Part shown: in pieces, positions 53,149 to 61,855 of the stretch
Layout of the letters: every line of letters starts with the position of its first letter
How positions within the stretch are numbered: position 1 is the stretch's first letter
NCBI GenBank assembly: GCA_027532555.1
Contig: JAPZTJ010000002.1
Location: 1 to 64,000, forward strand
Reading direction: 5' to 3'
Source: Aquidulcibacter sp.
GTDB lineage: Bacteria > Pseudomonadota > Alphaproteobacteria > Caulobacterales > Aquidulcibacteraceae
Length of the DNA: 64,000 bases
Position numbers and translations under genes: made by a program
The notes under the pieces: generated by a model
What the model was told of the DNA's origin: nothing
Databases searched by the model: none
Seen by the model: the letters and a program-made list of their open reading frames with translations, nothing else

Positions 53149-54033
53149 ATGTCCCCTGACGCCCTTGGCGACACAATTTTCATTGAGGCCAACGGCCAGC
53201 GCTTTGAAACCCTGATGGCAGGCAAGGGTGGGCATAAGCTTGCAATGCTGTTGCACGGCTTTCCAGAGTCCAATTACTCTTGGCGCTTTCAAATCCCGCT
53301 TTTGGTAAAGTTGGGCTATGAAGTCTGGGCACCCAATTTGCGCGGCTATGGCCGTAGCTCCAAGCCGGCCCACCTCCGCGATTATGCTATCGAATATCTG
53401 ATGGAGGATGTCGCTCAGCTTATCGATCAAGCAGCTGAAGGTCGGCCTGTGACCTTGATCGCCCATGATTGGGGTGCACTGATCGCTTGGGCGTTTGCCG
53501 CCTCAAACCAGCGCCTGCTGGAGCGCTTGGTGATCCTCAATGTTCCCCATCCTGCCCGGCTGGCAGAGGGCCTTCGGACATGGCGACAACTGAAGAAGAG
53601 CTGGTATGTCTTCTTCTTCCAATTTCCCTGGCTACCCGAAAGGTTGATGGCAGCTCGCGGCGCGCAGGCAATTGGCAGGGCTTTTAGCGCATTAGCCATC
53701 GACCAGACCAATTTTGGACCAGAAGTACTTCAAATCTATCGTGACAATGCCCTAATCCCGGGCGCACTGACAGCAATGGTCAATTATTATCGGGCCGCTG
53801 CTCAGACAACAGGCTTTTCGAACTTCAGACGGGACAAGGTCGCCGCCATCACAGTGCCCACGCTGATGATCTGGGGCGAAGAAGACCTCGCCCTTGGCGT
53901 GGAATTGACTGACGGATACGACGGTTTGGTGCAGGATTTCACGCTACGGCGCCTCAAGGGCGTCGGGCATTGGGTGCAGCAGGAGAATCCAGAGGCGGTC
54001 AATGCGCATCTAGAAGCTTGGCTGGCCCGGTGA
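53149..54033 (+). CDS. Epoxide hydrolase-like alpha/beta hydrolase
   Basis: 294 residues: HGFPESNYSWRFQIPLL (the HGxP oxyanion motif), LRGYGRSSKP, nucleophile Asp107 in AHDWGALIAW, cap domain with FQFPWLPERLM, and a C-terminal GVGHWVQQE. The Asp nucleophile and HGFP motif point to epoxide hydrolases or haloalkane dehalogenases rather than esterases; the cap Tyr residues (VNYYRAAAQ) suit an epoxide hydrolase. AAAGGA is eight bases upstream of the ATG at 53149; the longer frame from 52879 runs into proA and is not used. Confidence 0.87.
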   Translation: MSPDALGDTIFIEANGQRFETLMAGKGGHKLAMLLHGFPESNYSWRFQIPLLVKLGYEVWAPNLRGYGRSSKPAHLRDYAIEYLMEDVAQLIDQAAEGRPVTLIAHDWGALIAWAFAASNQRLLERLVILNVPHPARLAEGLRTWRQLKKSWYVFFFQFPWLPERLMAARGAQAIGRAFSALAIDQTNFGPEVLQIYRDNALIPGALTAMVNYYRAAAQTTGFSNFRRDKVAAITVPTLMIWGEEDLALGVELTDGYDGLVQDFTLRRLKGVGHWVQQENPEAVNAHLEAWLAR

Positions 54034-54166
54034 GTGCTACTGCAAAGGTCACACATCCATGATTTCTTTCTGATTCAATTTCGGCTAATGCCGCCCATCA
54101 CTGGCCCATAGGGAGTTCCGGCGCGGTCGCTGGCCTTATGGCTCAGGTTAAAAGAGTGCCCAAACT

Positions 54167-55216
54167 ATGGCTGAATCCATCAATGTAAATCGCAAAGCAG
54201 AACTTCTCTCCAATGTCGTCGAGCATGTGGATATCGCGTCTTATGACGCGCGCCCCATCATCGACAGCATGAAGAAGATGTCTTTCACCAGCCGCGACAC
54301 CGGTCGTGCCGCTGAGATTTTCAACACCATGATCGCCGATAAGGAAGCGTCTGTATGGTTGACCTTGGCTGGCTCGACCAGCGCTGGCGGTTGTATGCAT
54401 GTCTATCGCGACATGGTGAAGTACGGCATGGTTGACGCCATCGTCGCCACCGGTGCGTCGATCATCGACATGGACTTCTTTGAAGCGCTCGGCTTCAAGC
54501 ACTACCAAGCGTTGGAAGTGCCCGACGATGAGACCCTGCGCAGCCTCTATATCGATCGGATTTATGACACCTATATCGATGAAGAAGAACTGCAGGCCTG
54601 CGACCATACCATTCTGGAAATCGCTGACAGCTTAGAGGCGAAAGCCTATTCCTCGCGCGCTTTCATCTCTGCCATGGGGAAATGGTTGAGCGAAGGCAAT
54701 GCCAAGAAAGAGGGCAGCTTGATCCAAACCGCTTATGAGTGCGGCGTGCCGATCTTCTGCCCCGCTTTTGTAGACAGCTCGGCTGGCTTTGGCTTGGTGA
54801 AGCACCAAGTCCAGCGCATGAAGGACAAAAAGCCATATTTGGTGATCGACGCGATCGCAGATTTCCGCGAACTGACCGACATCAAGATCGCAGCTGGTCG
54901 CACCGGTCTGTTCATGGTTGGTGGCGGCGTACCAAAGAACTTTGCGCAGGACACCGTCGTATGCGCTGAAATCTTGGGCGTCGAAGCTGAAATGCACGCC
55001 TATGCCGTTCAAATCACCGTTGCCGACGTGCGCGATGGCGCTTGTTCTTCCTCAACCCTGAAAGAAGCCTGCTCGTGGGGCAAGGTTTCTGTAGCGTTGG
55101 AGCAAATGGTGTTTGCGGAAGCCTCCACCGTGGTGCCGCTGATCGCCTCAGATGCTTACCATCGCGGTCATTGGAAGGACCGGGTTAAGCCACGTTGGGC
55201 GAAACTATTCGAATAG
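54167..55216 (+). CDS. Deoxyhypusine synthase-like protein, probable homospermidine synthase
   Basis: 349 residues of the deoxyhypusine synthase fold. The active-site lysine of eukaryotic enzymes is matched by Lys306 in SWGKVS; NAD-binding segments include GASIIDMDFFEALG and FMVGGGVPKNF. Deoxyhypusine synthase modifies eIF5A with spermidine, which bacteria lack. The bacterial homologues are thought to make homospermidine or other polyamines. Since this organism appears to modify EF-P by EpmA instead, polyamine synthesis is the better reading. AguA and AguB, which supply putrescine, lie about 4 kb downstream. A clear terminator follows. Confidence 0.88.
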   Translation: MAESINVNRKAELLSNVVEHVDIASYDARPIIDSMKKMSFTSRDTGRAAEIFNTMIADKEASVWLTLAGSTSAGGCMHVYRDMVKYGMVDAIVATGASIIDMDFFEALGFKHYQALEVPDDETLRSLYIDRIYDTYIDEEELQACDHTILEIADSLEAKAYSSRAFISAMGKWLSEGNAKKEGSLIQTAYECGVPIFCPAFVDSSAGFGLVKHQVQRMKDKKPYLVIDAIADFRELTDIKIAAGRTGLFMVGGGVPKNFAQDTVVCAEILGVEAEMHAYAVQITVADVRDGACSSSTLKEACSWGKVSVALEQMVFAEASTVVPLIASDAYHRGHWKDRVKPRWAKLFE

Positions 55217-55242
55217 GCCTTTGGCCACAAACTAAAAGTCGG

Positions 55243-55272
55243 AAAAGGGGTGGTCATGGCCGCCCCTTTTTT
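55243..55272 (+). terminator. Rho-independent terminator after the DHS-like gene
   Basis: AAAAGGGG (55243-55250) pairs with CCCCTTTT (55263-55270) with a GU pair and more GC pairs inside, followed by TT. It sits about 27 bp after the stop codon. Confidence 0.8.
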
Positions 55273-55298
55273 GTGCCCACTCGCCGGCGTCCAGATAT

Positions 55299-55331
55299 AA
55301 AAAAGGGCCGCTGTACTTCGTACAGCGGCCC
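55299..55331 (-). terminator. Rho-independent terminator of the exb-tonB operon
   Basis: GGGCCGCTGTAC (55305-55316), TTC loop, GTACAGCGGCCC (55320-55331): a perfect 12-bp stem. On the minus strand it is followed by six Ts (A tract at 55299-55304). It begins 25 bp after the tonB stop. Confidence 0.9.
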
Positions 55332-55356
55332 CTAATTTTAGCCGAAGCTCTTACGA

Positions 55357-56022
55357 TTAGTCGCCCAAGACGAACTTGACTTCGAGTGGGTAATCATCAG
55401 CCACGTTCTCGCAGTTCCGACGAGCTGGCTCGAAGCGCATACGACGTGCTTCCCGCTCAACGGCGGATTCGAACACACCTGGCGGGTTAGCCGAGGTCAC
55501 GATGACCCCAACAACCGAACCGGTTGCGTCAATCTGCAAAGTTGCCCGAACACTACCTTCAGTCCCACGGTCCACAGCACGCTGTGGATAAGCCCGCTCC
55601 ACGTTGAAATCACGCAGTTTGCGTGGATTCTTTGCCCCCTCGGTGCACGATGGCGGAGGCGGCGGTGGTGGTGGTGCCGGTGGTGGCGGTGGCGGAGCTG
55701 GCGGCTGATAGTCCGTCAACGCTGGTGCCGGAGGTGGGGGGGCGCGCACCACAGTCTCGCGGATTTCTTCCACCGGAGGCGGCGGAATATCCACGATTAT
55801 CTTGGTTTGACGCTCCACCAATGGCGGTGGCGGTGGCAGCTTTTCAGGCGGCGGCGGAGGTGGAGGCGGTGGAGGAAGTTTCTTTTCCTTCTCCGCCTTC
55901 ACGACGTTCAGATTGTCCAAGAAGTCCGTCACGATATGCGGGCGTACTTTGGAGACGCCGTACAAGATACCCGACCAAATAAGGATCGAGATCAAGAGGA
56001 ACAACATACGATATTTAGCCAT
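55357..56022 (-). CDS. tonB: TonB family energy transducer
   Basis: 221 residues. An N-terminal membrane helix (LFLLISILIWSGILYGV) is followed by a proline-rich periplasmic spacer with runs of 10, 5, 6 and 8 prolines and other Pro-rich repeats (VDIPPPPVEE, VRAPPPPAPA). The C-terminal domain carries the TonB motif VERAYPQRAVDRGTEGSVRATLQID and a terminal VKFVL. It transmits proton-motive energy from ExbB-ExbD to outer-membrane receptors. It is the last gene of the operon. The proline runs make it a likely EF-P client. Confidence 0.92.
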   Translation of the reverse strand: MAKYRMLFLLISILIWSGILYGVSKVRPHIVTDFLDNLNVVKAEKEKKLPPPPPPPPPPEKLPPPPPLVERQTKIIVDIPPPPVEEIRETVVRAPPPPAPALTDYQPPAPPPPPPAPPPPPPPPSCTEGAKNPRKLRDFNVERAYPQRAVDRGTEGSVRATLQIDATGSVVGVIVTSANPPGVFESAVEREARRMRFEPARRNCENVADDYPLEVKFVLGD

Positions 56023-56036
56023 ATCTCATTGCCCTC

Positions 56037-56519
56037 CTATCGCAACTGATCTGGGCTGATTGCATCTTCAGCAACCAGCGAGACTTTTTGGAAGTTGGCT
56101 TCCTGAAGGATCGCCATGGTTCCCATCACCGACGCATATGGCAAGGTTTGGTCCGCACGCACCCGAACTGTTTCCAGCAGGCGGTTTGGAGAATCTGGCA
56201 CATGGAAGGTGATCCGTTCCAAAACCTTGGCAGCCAAGGCATCAGTTTCGGTCAACTGGGCATCCACAAAGATCTGCGGCGTACCCGTTCCGTCGTCACG
56301 AATATCGACAACAGTCGGGGTTTTTGGCCTCTCTTGTGGCTTATCAGGCGGCGGAGATGGCGGTGGAAGGTCCACTTTCACATCCGTCGTCGGAATAGGC
56401 GCTGCCACCATGAAGATGATCAGCAAGACCAAGAGAATGTCGATGAACGGAACGATATTAGGTTCCGAACTCGGCTGGAGGTCTTTACCTCTGCTCCCTC
56501 CGGAGAGTTTAGCGCCCAT
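56037..56519 (-). CDS. exbD: ExbD/TolR family protein, second copy
   Basis: 160 residues: membrane helix with the key Asp, EPNIVPFIDILLVLLIIFMVAAP, then a periplasmic domain with a proline-rich linker (DLPPPSPPPDKP) and RTPTVVDIRDDG. The Asp in FIDILL is the proton-path residue. It and the first ExbD share the N-terminus (MGAKLSGG/MGAKLAGG) but differ in linker and periplasmic part. Sits 14 bp before tonB. Confidence 0.92.
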   Translation of the reverse strand: MGAKLSGGSRGKDLQPSSEPNIVPFIDILLVLLIIFMVAAPIPTTDVKVDLPPPSPPPDKPQERPKTPTVVDIRDDGTGTPQIFVDAQLTETDALAAKVLERITFHVPDSPNRLLETVRVRADQTLPYASVMGTMAILQEANFQKVSLVAEDAISPDQLR

Positions 56520-56603
56520 GGTGCATTGCTCCCTTCAGGTTCAAAATCTCGCAGAAACAGACCTGGGCGGTATAAAAATTCAACATGATTGTACCTCCCT
56601 TAC

Positions 56604-57080
56604 CTAGCGGCGTTTGTCTGCGCCAACGAGCGCTACTTTGTAGAAGCCTTCATCTTGAAGGCGGTTCATTGCGAAAACCACGTTACGGTATGGCGTATCG
56701 CCATCGGCGCGGATGTAAATCCGTTGATCGATGATTTTAGCCAAGTCACCGCCGAAGGTTGGGTTGTCTTTGACAACGCCTTCGAAGGCCTTTTTCCCGA
56801 GGACCGTGGTGTCCACGACTTCGTCATTGCCCACGAAGAAGCCAACGACGCCACCCTTGTCTTGAATCGTGACATAGGTAGGCTTTGGTGGCCGCTTTGA
56901 TGGCAATACCTTGGAGTCTGGCAGCGTGACATTAATGTCCACTGAAGCAACAGGCGAAGCCACCATGAAGATGATCAACAGCACCAACATAACGTCCACG
57001 AATGGCACGATATTTGGTTCTGCGTTGACATCCAGCTGGCCTCTTTTGCCGCCGCCGCCTCCGGCTAGTTTTGCACCCAT
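56604..57080 (-). CDS. exbD: ExbD/TolR family protein, first copy
   Basis: 158 residues: helix EPNIVPFVDVMLVLLIIFMVASP with the key Asp, then a periplasmic domain (VTLPDSKVLPSKRPPKPTYVTI, VVDTTVLGKKAFEGVV, IYIRADGDTPYRNVVFAMN). A Gly-rich N-terminus (AGGGGGKRGQLDV) precedes the helix. Together with the second ExbD it doubles the usual ExbD set, as in the ExbB-ExbD1-ExbD2 layout seen in several TonB operons. It lies 27 bp downstream of exbB. Confidence 0.92.
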   Translation of the reverse strand: MGAKLAGGGGGKRGQLDVNAEPNIVPFVDVMLVLLIIFMVASPVASVDINVTLPDSKVLPSKRPPKPTYVTIQDKGGVVGFFVGNDEVVDTTVLGKKAFEGVVKDNPTFGGDLAKIIDQRIYIRADGDTPYRNVVFAMNRLQDEGFYKVALVGADKRR

Positions 57081-57107
57081 GATCGGTCTCCTTTTCTAGA
57101 GCCCCGA

Positions 57108-57986
57108 TCAGCCCTGCTTGTCCATGTCGCGGGTAACCAGCGAGATGAAGTCGGCTTCAAAGTCTTCCAAATAGCCACCGATTGTGCCGGTTTGCTTTGC
57201 GGAGAAGTTGTAAATCAACACGGCTGGAATAGCAGCCACGAGGCCTGCAGCGGTTGCGAACAGAGCTTCAGCGATACCTGGTGCCACAACGGCAAGCGAG
57301 GTGGTTTGGGTGTTTGCGATAGCGATGAACGAGTTCATGATGCCCCAAACTGTACCGAACAAGCCGATGAACGGAGCGTTCGAACCGATCGAAGCCAAGA
57401 AGGTCATGTTGGAGCCGAGCTCTTCAATGCCCTTGTTCTGCTCTGCAGTCATTGCCGAACGGATACGCTCAATCAAATCACCACGGGCGTCGCGGTTGTT
57501 ATAGAGACCAGCGTCCTTTGCCTTTTGCAGTTCGCCATAGCCAGCAGCAAACATCTTCTTGGCAAAGCCATCTGGTTGCTTAGCCAGCAATTGAGCGGCT
57601 TCTTCTGGGGACTTGGCCTTCTTGTAAGCGGCAACGAATTCGACAGTGCGCTTCTTGTTGCCGCGCATGACGATGATTTTTTCGAACATCAAGGCGATGG
57701 CGTATACGGCGCAAAGCAGCAGGATGACCAAAACGACTTTCGACACGAATGGCGAAGCAGCGATCATGTCCATCAAGGTGATGTTTTGTTGGCCGGCATT
57801 CTTGGCAGCTTCTGCAGCAGCAGCAGCGGCTTCAGCAGCACTTGGTGCAGCAGGTGCAGCAGCAGCGACAGCATTCACTGACTCAACAACAGCGTTCGTG
57901 GTTTCAGCAGCAGCAGCAACAGTTGCGTCAGCGGCGGGGGTGGCAGCGGTGTCAGCAGCACCGGCGGCTTGCAGAAGAGCAAACAT
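57108..57986 (-). CDS. exbB: ExbB/TolQ/MotA family proton channel with Ala-rich N-terminal extension
   Basis: 292 residues. After a short hydrophobic start (MFALLQAAGAADTAATP) the first 70 residues are an Ala-rich, low-complexity segment (AAETTNAVVESVNAVAAAAP) with repeated GCA codons at DNA level. The MotA/TolQ/ExbB domain follows: helices VVLVILLLCAVYAIALMFE, TFLASIGSNAPFIGLFGTVWGIMNSF and LFATAAGLVAAIPAVLIYNF. It forms the proton channel of the TonB system. A GGAGG lies 12 bases before the ATG, rather far. Confidence 0.9.
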   Translation of the reverse strand: MFALLQAAGAADTAATPAADATVAAAAETTNAVVESVNAVAAAAPAAPSAAEAAAAAAEAAKNAGQQNITLMDMIAASPFVSKVVLVILLLCAVYAIALMFEKIIVMRGNKKRTVEFVAAYKKAKSPEEAAQLLAKQPDGFAKKMFAAGYGELQKAKDAGLYNNRDARGDLIERIRSAMTAEQNKGIEELGSNMTFLASIGSNAPFIGLFGTVWGIMNSFIAIANTQTTSLAVVAPGIAEALFATAAGLVAAIPAVLIYNFSAKQTGTIGGYLEDFEADFISLVTRDMDKQG

Positions 57987-58163
57987 GGTTTTCTGTATCC
58001 TCCAAAATCAGTCCCGCCGTTAACCTTTATGTAACGATCGGGCTCAAACGGAGTCCTAGCCGCCCTTTCGCGTTTGTGGAAGGGGGCTATGCGCTAAATT
58101 GCCGCTGTGAGGCAGGAAATGTCTGTAGAAGATGCTGTTGTTAATAATTGAAGCTGGTTTTGT

Positions 58164-58181
58164 TACGGTTTTATAACCGTA
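58164..58181. other. Inverted repeat between aguB and exbB
   Basis: TACGGTT-TTAT-AACCGTA (58164-58181), a perfect 7-bp inverted repeat with a 4-bp centre. It lies 16 bp beyond the aguB stop and about 180 bp upstream of exbB. No T tract on the aguB side, so it may be an operator or a weak terminator. Confidence 0.3.
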
Positions 58182-58196
58182 CGGGGCAAATTTGAC

Positions 58197-59048
58197 TCAG
58201 TTTTCCGCATACAGATTTGGCCGCCTGTCCCTGAAAAAACCCCAAGCAGCCCTGTGCCGGTCCAAAAATGTTAGGTCAACGGTGCCATAAGCAATACCCT
58301 CTTCGGTGCGAGAGAGATCAGAGATCAAATCACCGCGATGATCGGCGATAAAGGACGACCCATAGAAGTGCTGATCATCGCCCAGCCCTTTCTCCACACC
58401 TATTCGGTTGGCGGCGACCACTGGAATCACATTGCTGACAGCGTGCCCCTGCATGGCGCGACGCCAAGGATCGCGTGTATCCAACGTCCCATCGTGGGGC
58501 TCTGACCCAATCGCGGTGGGATAGAATAAAACCTCTGCCCCTAAAAGCGCCATGGCGCGGGCGGCCTCAGGATACCATTGATCCCAACAGATGCCGACGC
58601 CAATTTTGGCATAACGCGTGTTCCAAACCTTGAACCCTGTATCGCCAGGACGGAAGTAGTATTTTTCTTGATAGCCAGGACCATCCGGGATGTGGCTTTT
58701 CCGGTAGGTGCCCAAAGCAGTACCGTCTGCATCGAGAATAACCACACTATTGTAATAGCGTGGCCCTTCGCGTTCAAAAATCGATACGGGAATCACAACG
58801 CCTAACTCTGCGGCGATTGGCTGCAACTGGGTGACACAAGGGTGCTCTAGGGCAGGATAGGCGGTGGCGAACCAACGCTCGTCTTGGGTGGTGCAAAAAT
58901 AAGGCCCTTGGAACAATTCTGAGGGCAGAATGATCTGGGCGCCGGCCGATGCGGCTTGGCGGATCAGGGCAATGGTGCGATCAATATTGTCTTGTAGATC
59001 AGAGCTATAATGAGTCTGTAGAGCAGCGAGGTTCACAAGGCGTGGCAT
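58197..59048 (-). CDS. aguB: N-carbamoylputrescine amidase AguB
   Basis: 283 residues of the nitrilase fold with the triad Glu44 (PSELFQGPYF), Lys117 (RKSHIPDGPG) and Cys154 (GICWDQWYPEAAR). The YRKSHIPDGPGYQEKYYF motif is specific to the AguB group. It hydrolyses N-carbamoylputrescine to putrescine, carbon dioxide and ammonia. The ATG at 59048 follows the aguA TAA with one base between, so the two are tightly coupled. The longer frame from 59093 overlaps aguA. Confidence 0.94.
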   Translation of the reverse strand: MPRLVNLAALQTHYSSDLQDNIDRTIALIRQAASAGAQIILPSELFQGPYFCTTQDERWFATAYPALEHPCVTQLQPIAAELGVVIPVSIFEREGPRYYNSVVILDADGTALGTYRKSHIPDGPGYQEKYYFRPGDTGFKVWNTRYAKIGVGICWDQWYPEAARAMALLGAEVLFYPTAIGSEPHDGTLDTRDPWRRAMQGHAVSNVIPVVAANRIGVEKGLGDDQHFYGSSFIADHRGDLISDLSRTEEGIAYGTVDLTFLDRHRAAWGFFRDRRPNLYAEN

Positions 59049-59049
59049 T

Positions 59050-60066
59050 TTAGGCTGGCTCCTGCTGAGTGATGCAATGGAAACTACCACCACCGGTCAG
59101 AATGGCGGTGCTTTGAATGCCGACAACCCGGTGATGCGGAAAAGCGGCCGCCAATCCGCGCAAAGCTGCATCCGCCGAAGCGGTGCCATAATGGGGCATA
59201 ACCACACTGGCGTTACCAATAATAAAGTTCATGTGCGACGCGGGGATCGCTTCGCCGTCCTCATCTTCGACCAAACCGGGGGACGGGATTTGCACCACCT
59301 CAAGCGCACGGCCCGATGCGTCTGTCATGGACGCCAAGTCGGATGCAATCTGATTGAGGACGGCATAATTAGGGTCATCCGCTCCATATGGGGCCATACA
59401 CATGACGCGACCTGGGCCGATAAAGCGGGCAATGTTGTCGACATGGCCATCGGTGTGATCATTGGCCAAGCCATCACCCAGCCACAACACCTTCCTCGCC
59501 CCTAATGCCGCCTGCAAATGCGCTTCAGCGACGGCTTCGGTCCAGCCTTCATTGCGATTGGGGTTGAGCAAGCACTGACGGGTCGTCAGGACCGTGCCTT
59601 CACCATCATGGTCGACGGCACCACCTTCTAGTATGAATCGAGCCCGTTGCACCGGAGTTGCCGCAGCTTCTGCGACCTTGTCGCCTACGCTGTCATCGAA
59701 CGGCAGGTCATATTTGCCACCCCAGCCATTAAAGGCAAACCGCAACGCAAGGGCCTTACCATCTCGCTTGGCAAAGATTGGACCGGTGTCTCGAAGCCAA
59801 ATATCGCCAAACCCGCAAGCATGCACTTGAACCTCTAGAGGAAGGCATTCACGTGCGCTTGTCAGGGCTTCCTCGCCATGTGCCAAGACATGAACTAGGT
59901 CACCCTTTTTGCCCAAAGGCGTTGTTGCCACAAGCGCGCGGATCATCGCCGCCACTTCAGCGCGCGCTGGGGCCAAATCTTCTTGCCACAGGTCAGCAGC
60001 AGACGGCCAACACGTCCAAATCGCCTTATGTGGAGCCCATTCGGCCGGGATAGTCAGGTGAGTCAA
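59050..60066 (-). CDS. aguA: Agmatine deiminase AguA
   Basis: 338 residues of the amidinotransferase fold. The N-terminus TIPAEWAPHKAIWTCWPS, the loop WLRDTGPIF and the C-terminal GGGSFHCITQQEP with nucleophile Cys331 match AguA. It converts agmatine to N-carbamoylputrescine and ammonia. The start is likely a TTG at 60066 (GAGG nine bases upstream), which gives the family N-terminus; a GTG at 60105 adds 13 residues. AguB follows directly. Arginine decarboxylase is not in the window, so agmatine may come from outside or from a gene elsewhere. Confidence 0.92.
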   Translation of the reverse strand: MTHLTIPAEWAPHKAIWTCWPSAADLWQEDLAPARAEVAAMIRALVATTPLGKKGDLVHVLAHGEEALTSARECLPLEVQVHACGFGDIWLRDTGPIFAKRDGKALALRFAFNGWGGKYDLPFDDSVGDKVAEAAATPVQRARFILEGGAVDHDGEGTVLTTRQCLLNPNRNEGWTEAVAEAHLQAALGARKVLWLGDGLANDHTDGHVDNIARFIGPGRVMCMAPYGADDPNYAVLNQIASDLASMTDASGRALEVVQIPSPGLVEDEDGEAIPASHMNFIIGNASVVMPHYGTASADAALRGLAAAFPHHRVVGIQSTAILTGGGSFHCITQQEPA

Positions 60067-60149
60067 CAGAAGGATCCTCGAAGCGGCATAATCAGGGGGA
60101 GGCACATGGCCCTGTAAGGCTCAGTCTGCAAGATGCACACGTGTACTTT

Positions 60150-61733
60150 CTAAGCTTCATTCAAGGCAGCTTTACCGCGCTCAACCACATAGCGCTTCAG
60201 GGGTTTGAAAGCCTGATCGCGCCGCCATGTGGTTGGGGTGCTCATCAAACGCACATCCATGGTTTGTGGGGTTACGTCCACAAGGCCATAACCGCGCACC
60301 CGGTCATCCTGCCATTTCAAATGCGGATTGTCCGGGAAGAGGCGGTTCCAACGATCATAATTAAACGACATGGTCGATATCGAGCCGCCGACAAACTCAA
60401 CCGCCACCGTGTCACTCTCTGGCTTGGCATAATCTTGCTTTACATCATTGGCCCAGAAGCCGTGCATATCGCCGCCTATGACAACGGACGAAACATCACG
60501 GCGACGACGGGCCATCTGATCGATAATCTTCTGGCGCGCAGGCTCAAAACCACTCCAGCCATCGGTAAAGGCGGTTGGATCGCCTTGGCTATTCTTTTGG
60601 AAAAGCGTTGAGAAAATCGTCGGCTGGACCAGAACCGACCATTTGAACGGCGCGCGCATGAAATTCTCCGACACGAAACGCTCTTGCCGCGCACCCAAAA
60701 TGGTGCGCGAGGGGTCCTGCAGCTCCGCACAGGTGGCGCGGCTCACGCTCTCCGCCTCTTGTCGGCCCGGCGACAAGCATGCCCCCTTTGAGCGATATTG
60801 TCGGGTGTCCAGCAATGTAAAGTCAAGGAGATCGCCCCAGCCGCTTTGACCATAAATCCGCATGCGGTTGACCGCGTCAAAGCGCGAGCGGGCACGTAAG
60901 GGCTGGCTCTCAAAGAAAGCCTTGTACGCATTGTATTTGCGGATCGGGAAGTCCTTGGCGGGGTCTTGACCGGGCAAGACTTTACCAAAGTCTGCCTGAT
61001 AATCATTGGCTACTTCGTGATCATCCCAGATGAAGAGCCAAGGTGCCGCAGCATGGGCAGCTTGCAAGTCTGGATCCATTTTGTGGACCGCATGAATGAG
61101 GCGATAGTCGCTCAAGCTAAATGCATCTTCCACCGGCATACGACGCACTGCAGCGCCATAGGAGACTTCATAGATGTAATCGCCAAGCGACAGGATAACG
61201 TCTGGGTTCTGCTTGGCAATGTCGCCATAGGCGGTGAACAAGCCTTGCTCATAATGGGCGCAGGAATGCCAAGCAAAGCGCATTTTGGCCAGTGGTGCCC
61301 CAAATTCTGGGGTTGTGCGCGTCCGCCCCGTGGGGGACACGGCGAGGCCGACCCGGAACCGGTAGAAATACGGGCGGTTCGGCTTTAGGCCGCCCACTTC
61401 GACATGCACACAATGGGCATGATCGGGCCGTACCACCGCAAACTCTCGCCGCACAACTTTAGTAAAGGCCTCATCTTCAGCGATCTCACACTGAACATCA
61501 ACCAAGCCATCAATTGAGTACTCAGGGTCCAATGGCTCTGGCGCAAGGCGCGTCCAAAGCACAAAGCCGTCTTGGGTTGGATCACCAGAGGCCACACCCA
61601 AAGTGAAAGGGTCTGAAATAAATTTCGGGGTCTGCGCCATCGCAGAACCGCGCCACGGGCTGCTAACCGAGGCCGCTGCCGCCCCCATTGCCCATGCGTT
61701 CAAAAACAACCGCCGCTTTGGATCGAAGCTCAT
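60150..61733 (-). CDS. phoD: PhoD-family alkaline phosphatase/phosphodiesterase
   Basis: 527 residues. A Tat signal (DPKRRLFLNAWAMGAAAAS) sends it folded to the periplasm. The catalytic domain carries WHSCAHYEQGLF, SLGDYIYEVSYG, WLFIWDDHEVANDYQADFG and a late VVIGGDMHGFWAND. PhoD enzymes hydrolyse phosphate mono- and diesters with calcium and iron, often under PhoB control. I see no PHO box just upstream. It is in the same direction as aguA and lies downstream of the receptor gene. Confidence 0.92.
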   Translation of the reverse strand: MSFDPKRRLFLNAWAMGAAAASVSSPWRGSAMAQTPKFISDPFTLGVASGDPTQDGFVLWTRLAPEPLDPEYSIDGLVDVQCEIAEDEAFTKVVRREFAVVRPDHAHCVHVEVGGLKPNRPYFYRFRVGLAVSPTGRTRTTPEFGAPLAKMRFAWHSCAHYEQGLFTAYGDIAKQNPDVILSLGDYIYEVSYGAAVRRMPVEDAFSLSDYRLIHAVHKMDPDLQAAHAAAPWLFIWDDHEVANDYQADFGKVLPGQDPAKDFPIRKYNAYKAFFESQPLRARSRFDAVNRMRIYGQSGWGDLLDFTLLDTRQYRSKGACLSPGRQEAESVSRATCAELQDPSRTILGARQERFVSENFMRAPFKWSVLVQPTIFSTLFQKNSQGDPTAFTDGWSGFEPARQKIIDQMARRRRDVSSVVIGGDMHGFWANDVKQDYAKPESDTVAVEFVGGSISTMSFNYDRWNRLFPDNPHLKWQDDRVRGYGLVDVTPQTMDVRLMSTPTTWRRDQAFKPLKRYVVERGKAALNEA

Positions 61734-61800
61734 CGGATAAGACCTTGTGCTGGAGAAATGAGAGTACCCTTACCCTAGTGCAAGGGACCCTAAACGCAAA

Positions 61801-61828
61801 TGGGGCGGCCCCCGAAAAGGCCGCCCCA
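61801..61828 (-). terminator. Strong hairpin after the TonB-dependent receptor
   Basis: TGGGGCGGCC (61801-61810) and GGCCGCCCCA (61819-61828) pair over 10 bp with an 8-nt loop. On the minus strand it lies 27 bp after the receptor stop codon; the following T tract is short (ATTTG). Confidence 0.7.
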
Positions 61829-61855
61829 TAAACCAAACGTTACAGCGCTTTGAGC

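Noticed and set aside
57192..57881. 229-codon plus-strand frame opposite exbB
   Set aside because: Cys/Ser-rich translation of the complement of the Ala-rich exbB sequence, with no domain.
57815..57960. GCA/CAG repeat tract as a CRISPR-like or satellite repeat
   Set aside because: The units are irregular alanine codons within the exbB frame, not spaced repeats.
58020..58034. CtrA-like box (TTAA-N7-GTAA) upstream of exbB
   Set aside because: One half-site deviates and a single match of this low complexity is expected by chance.
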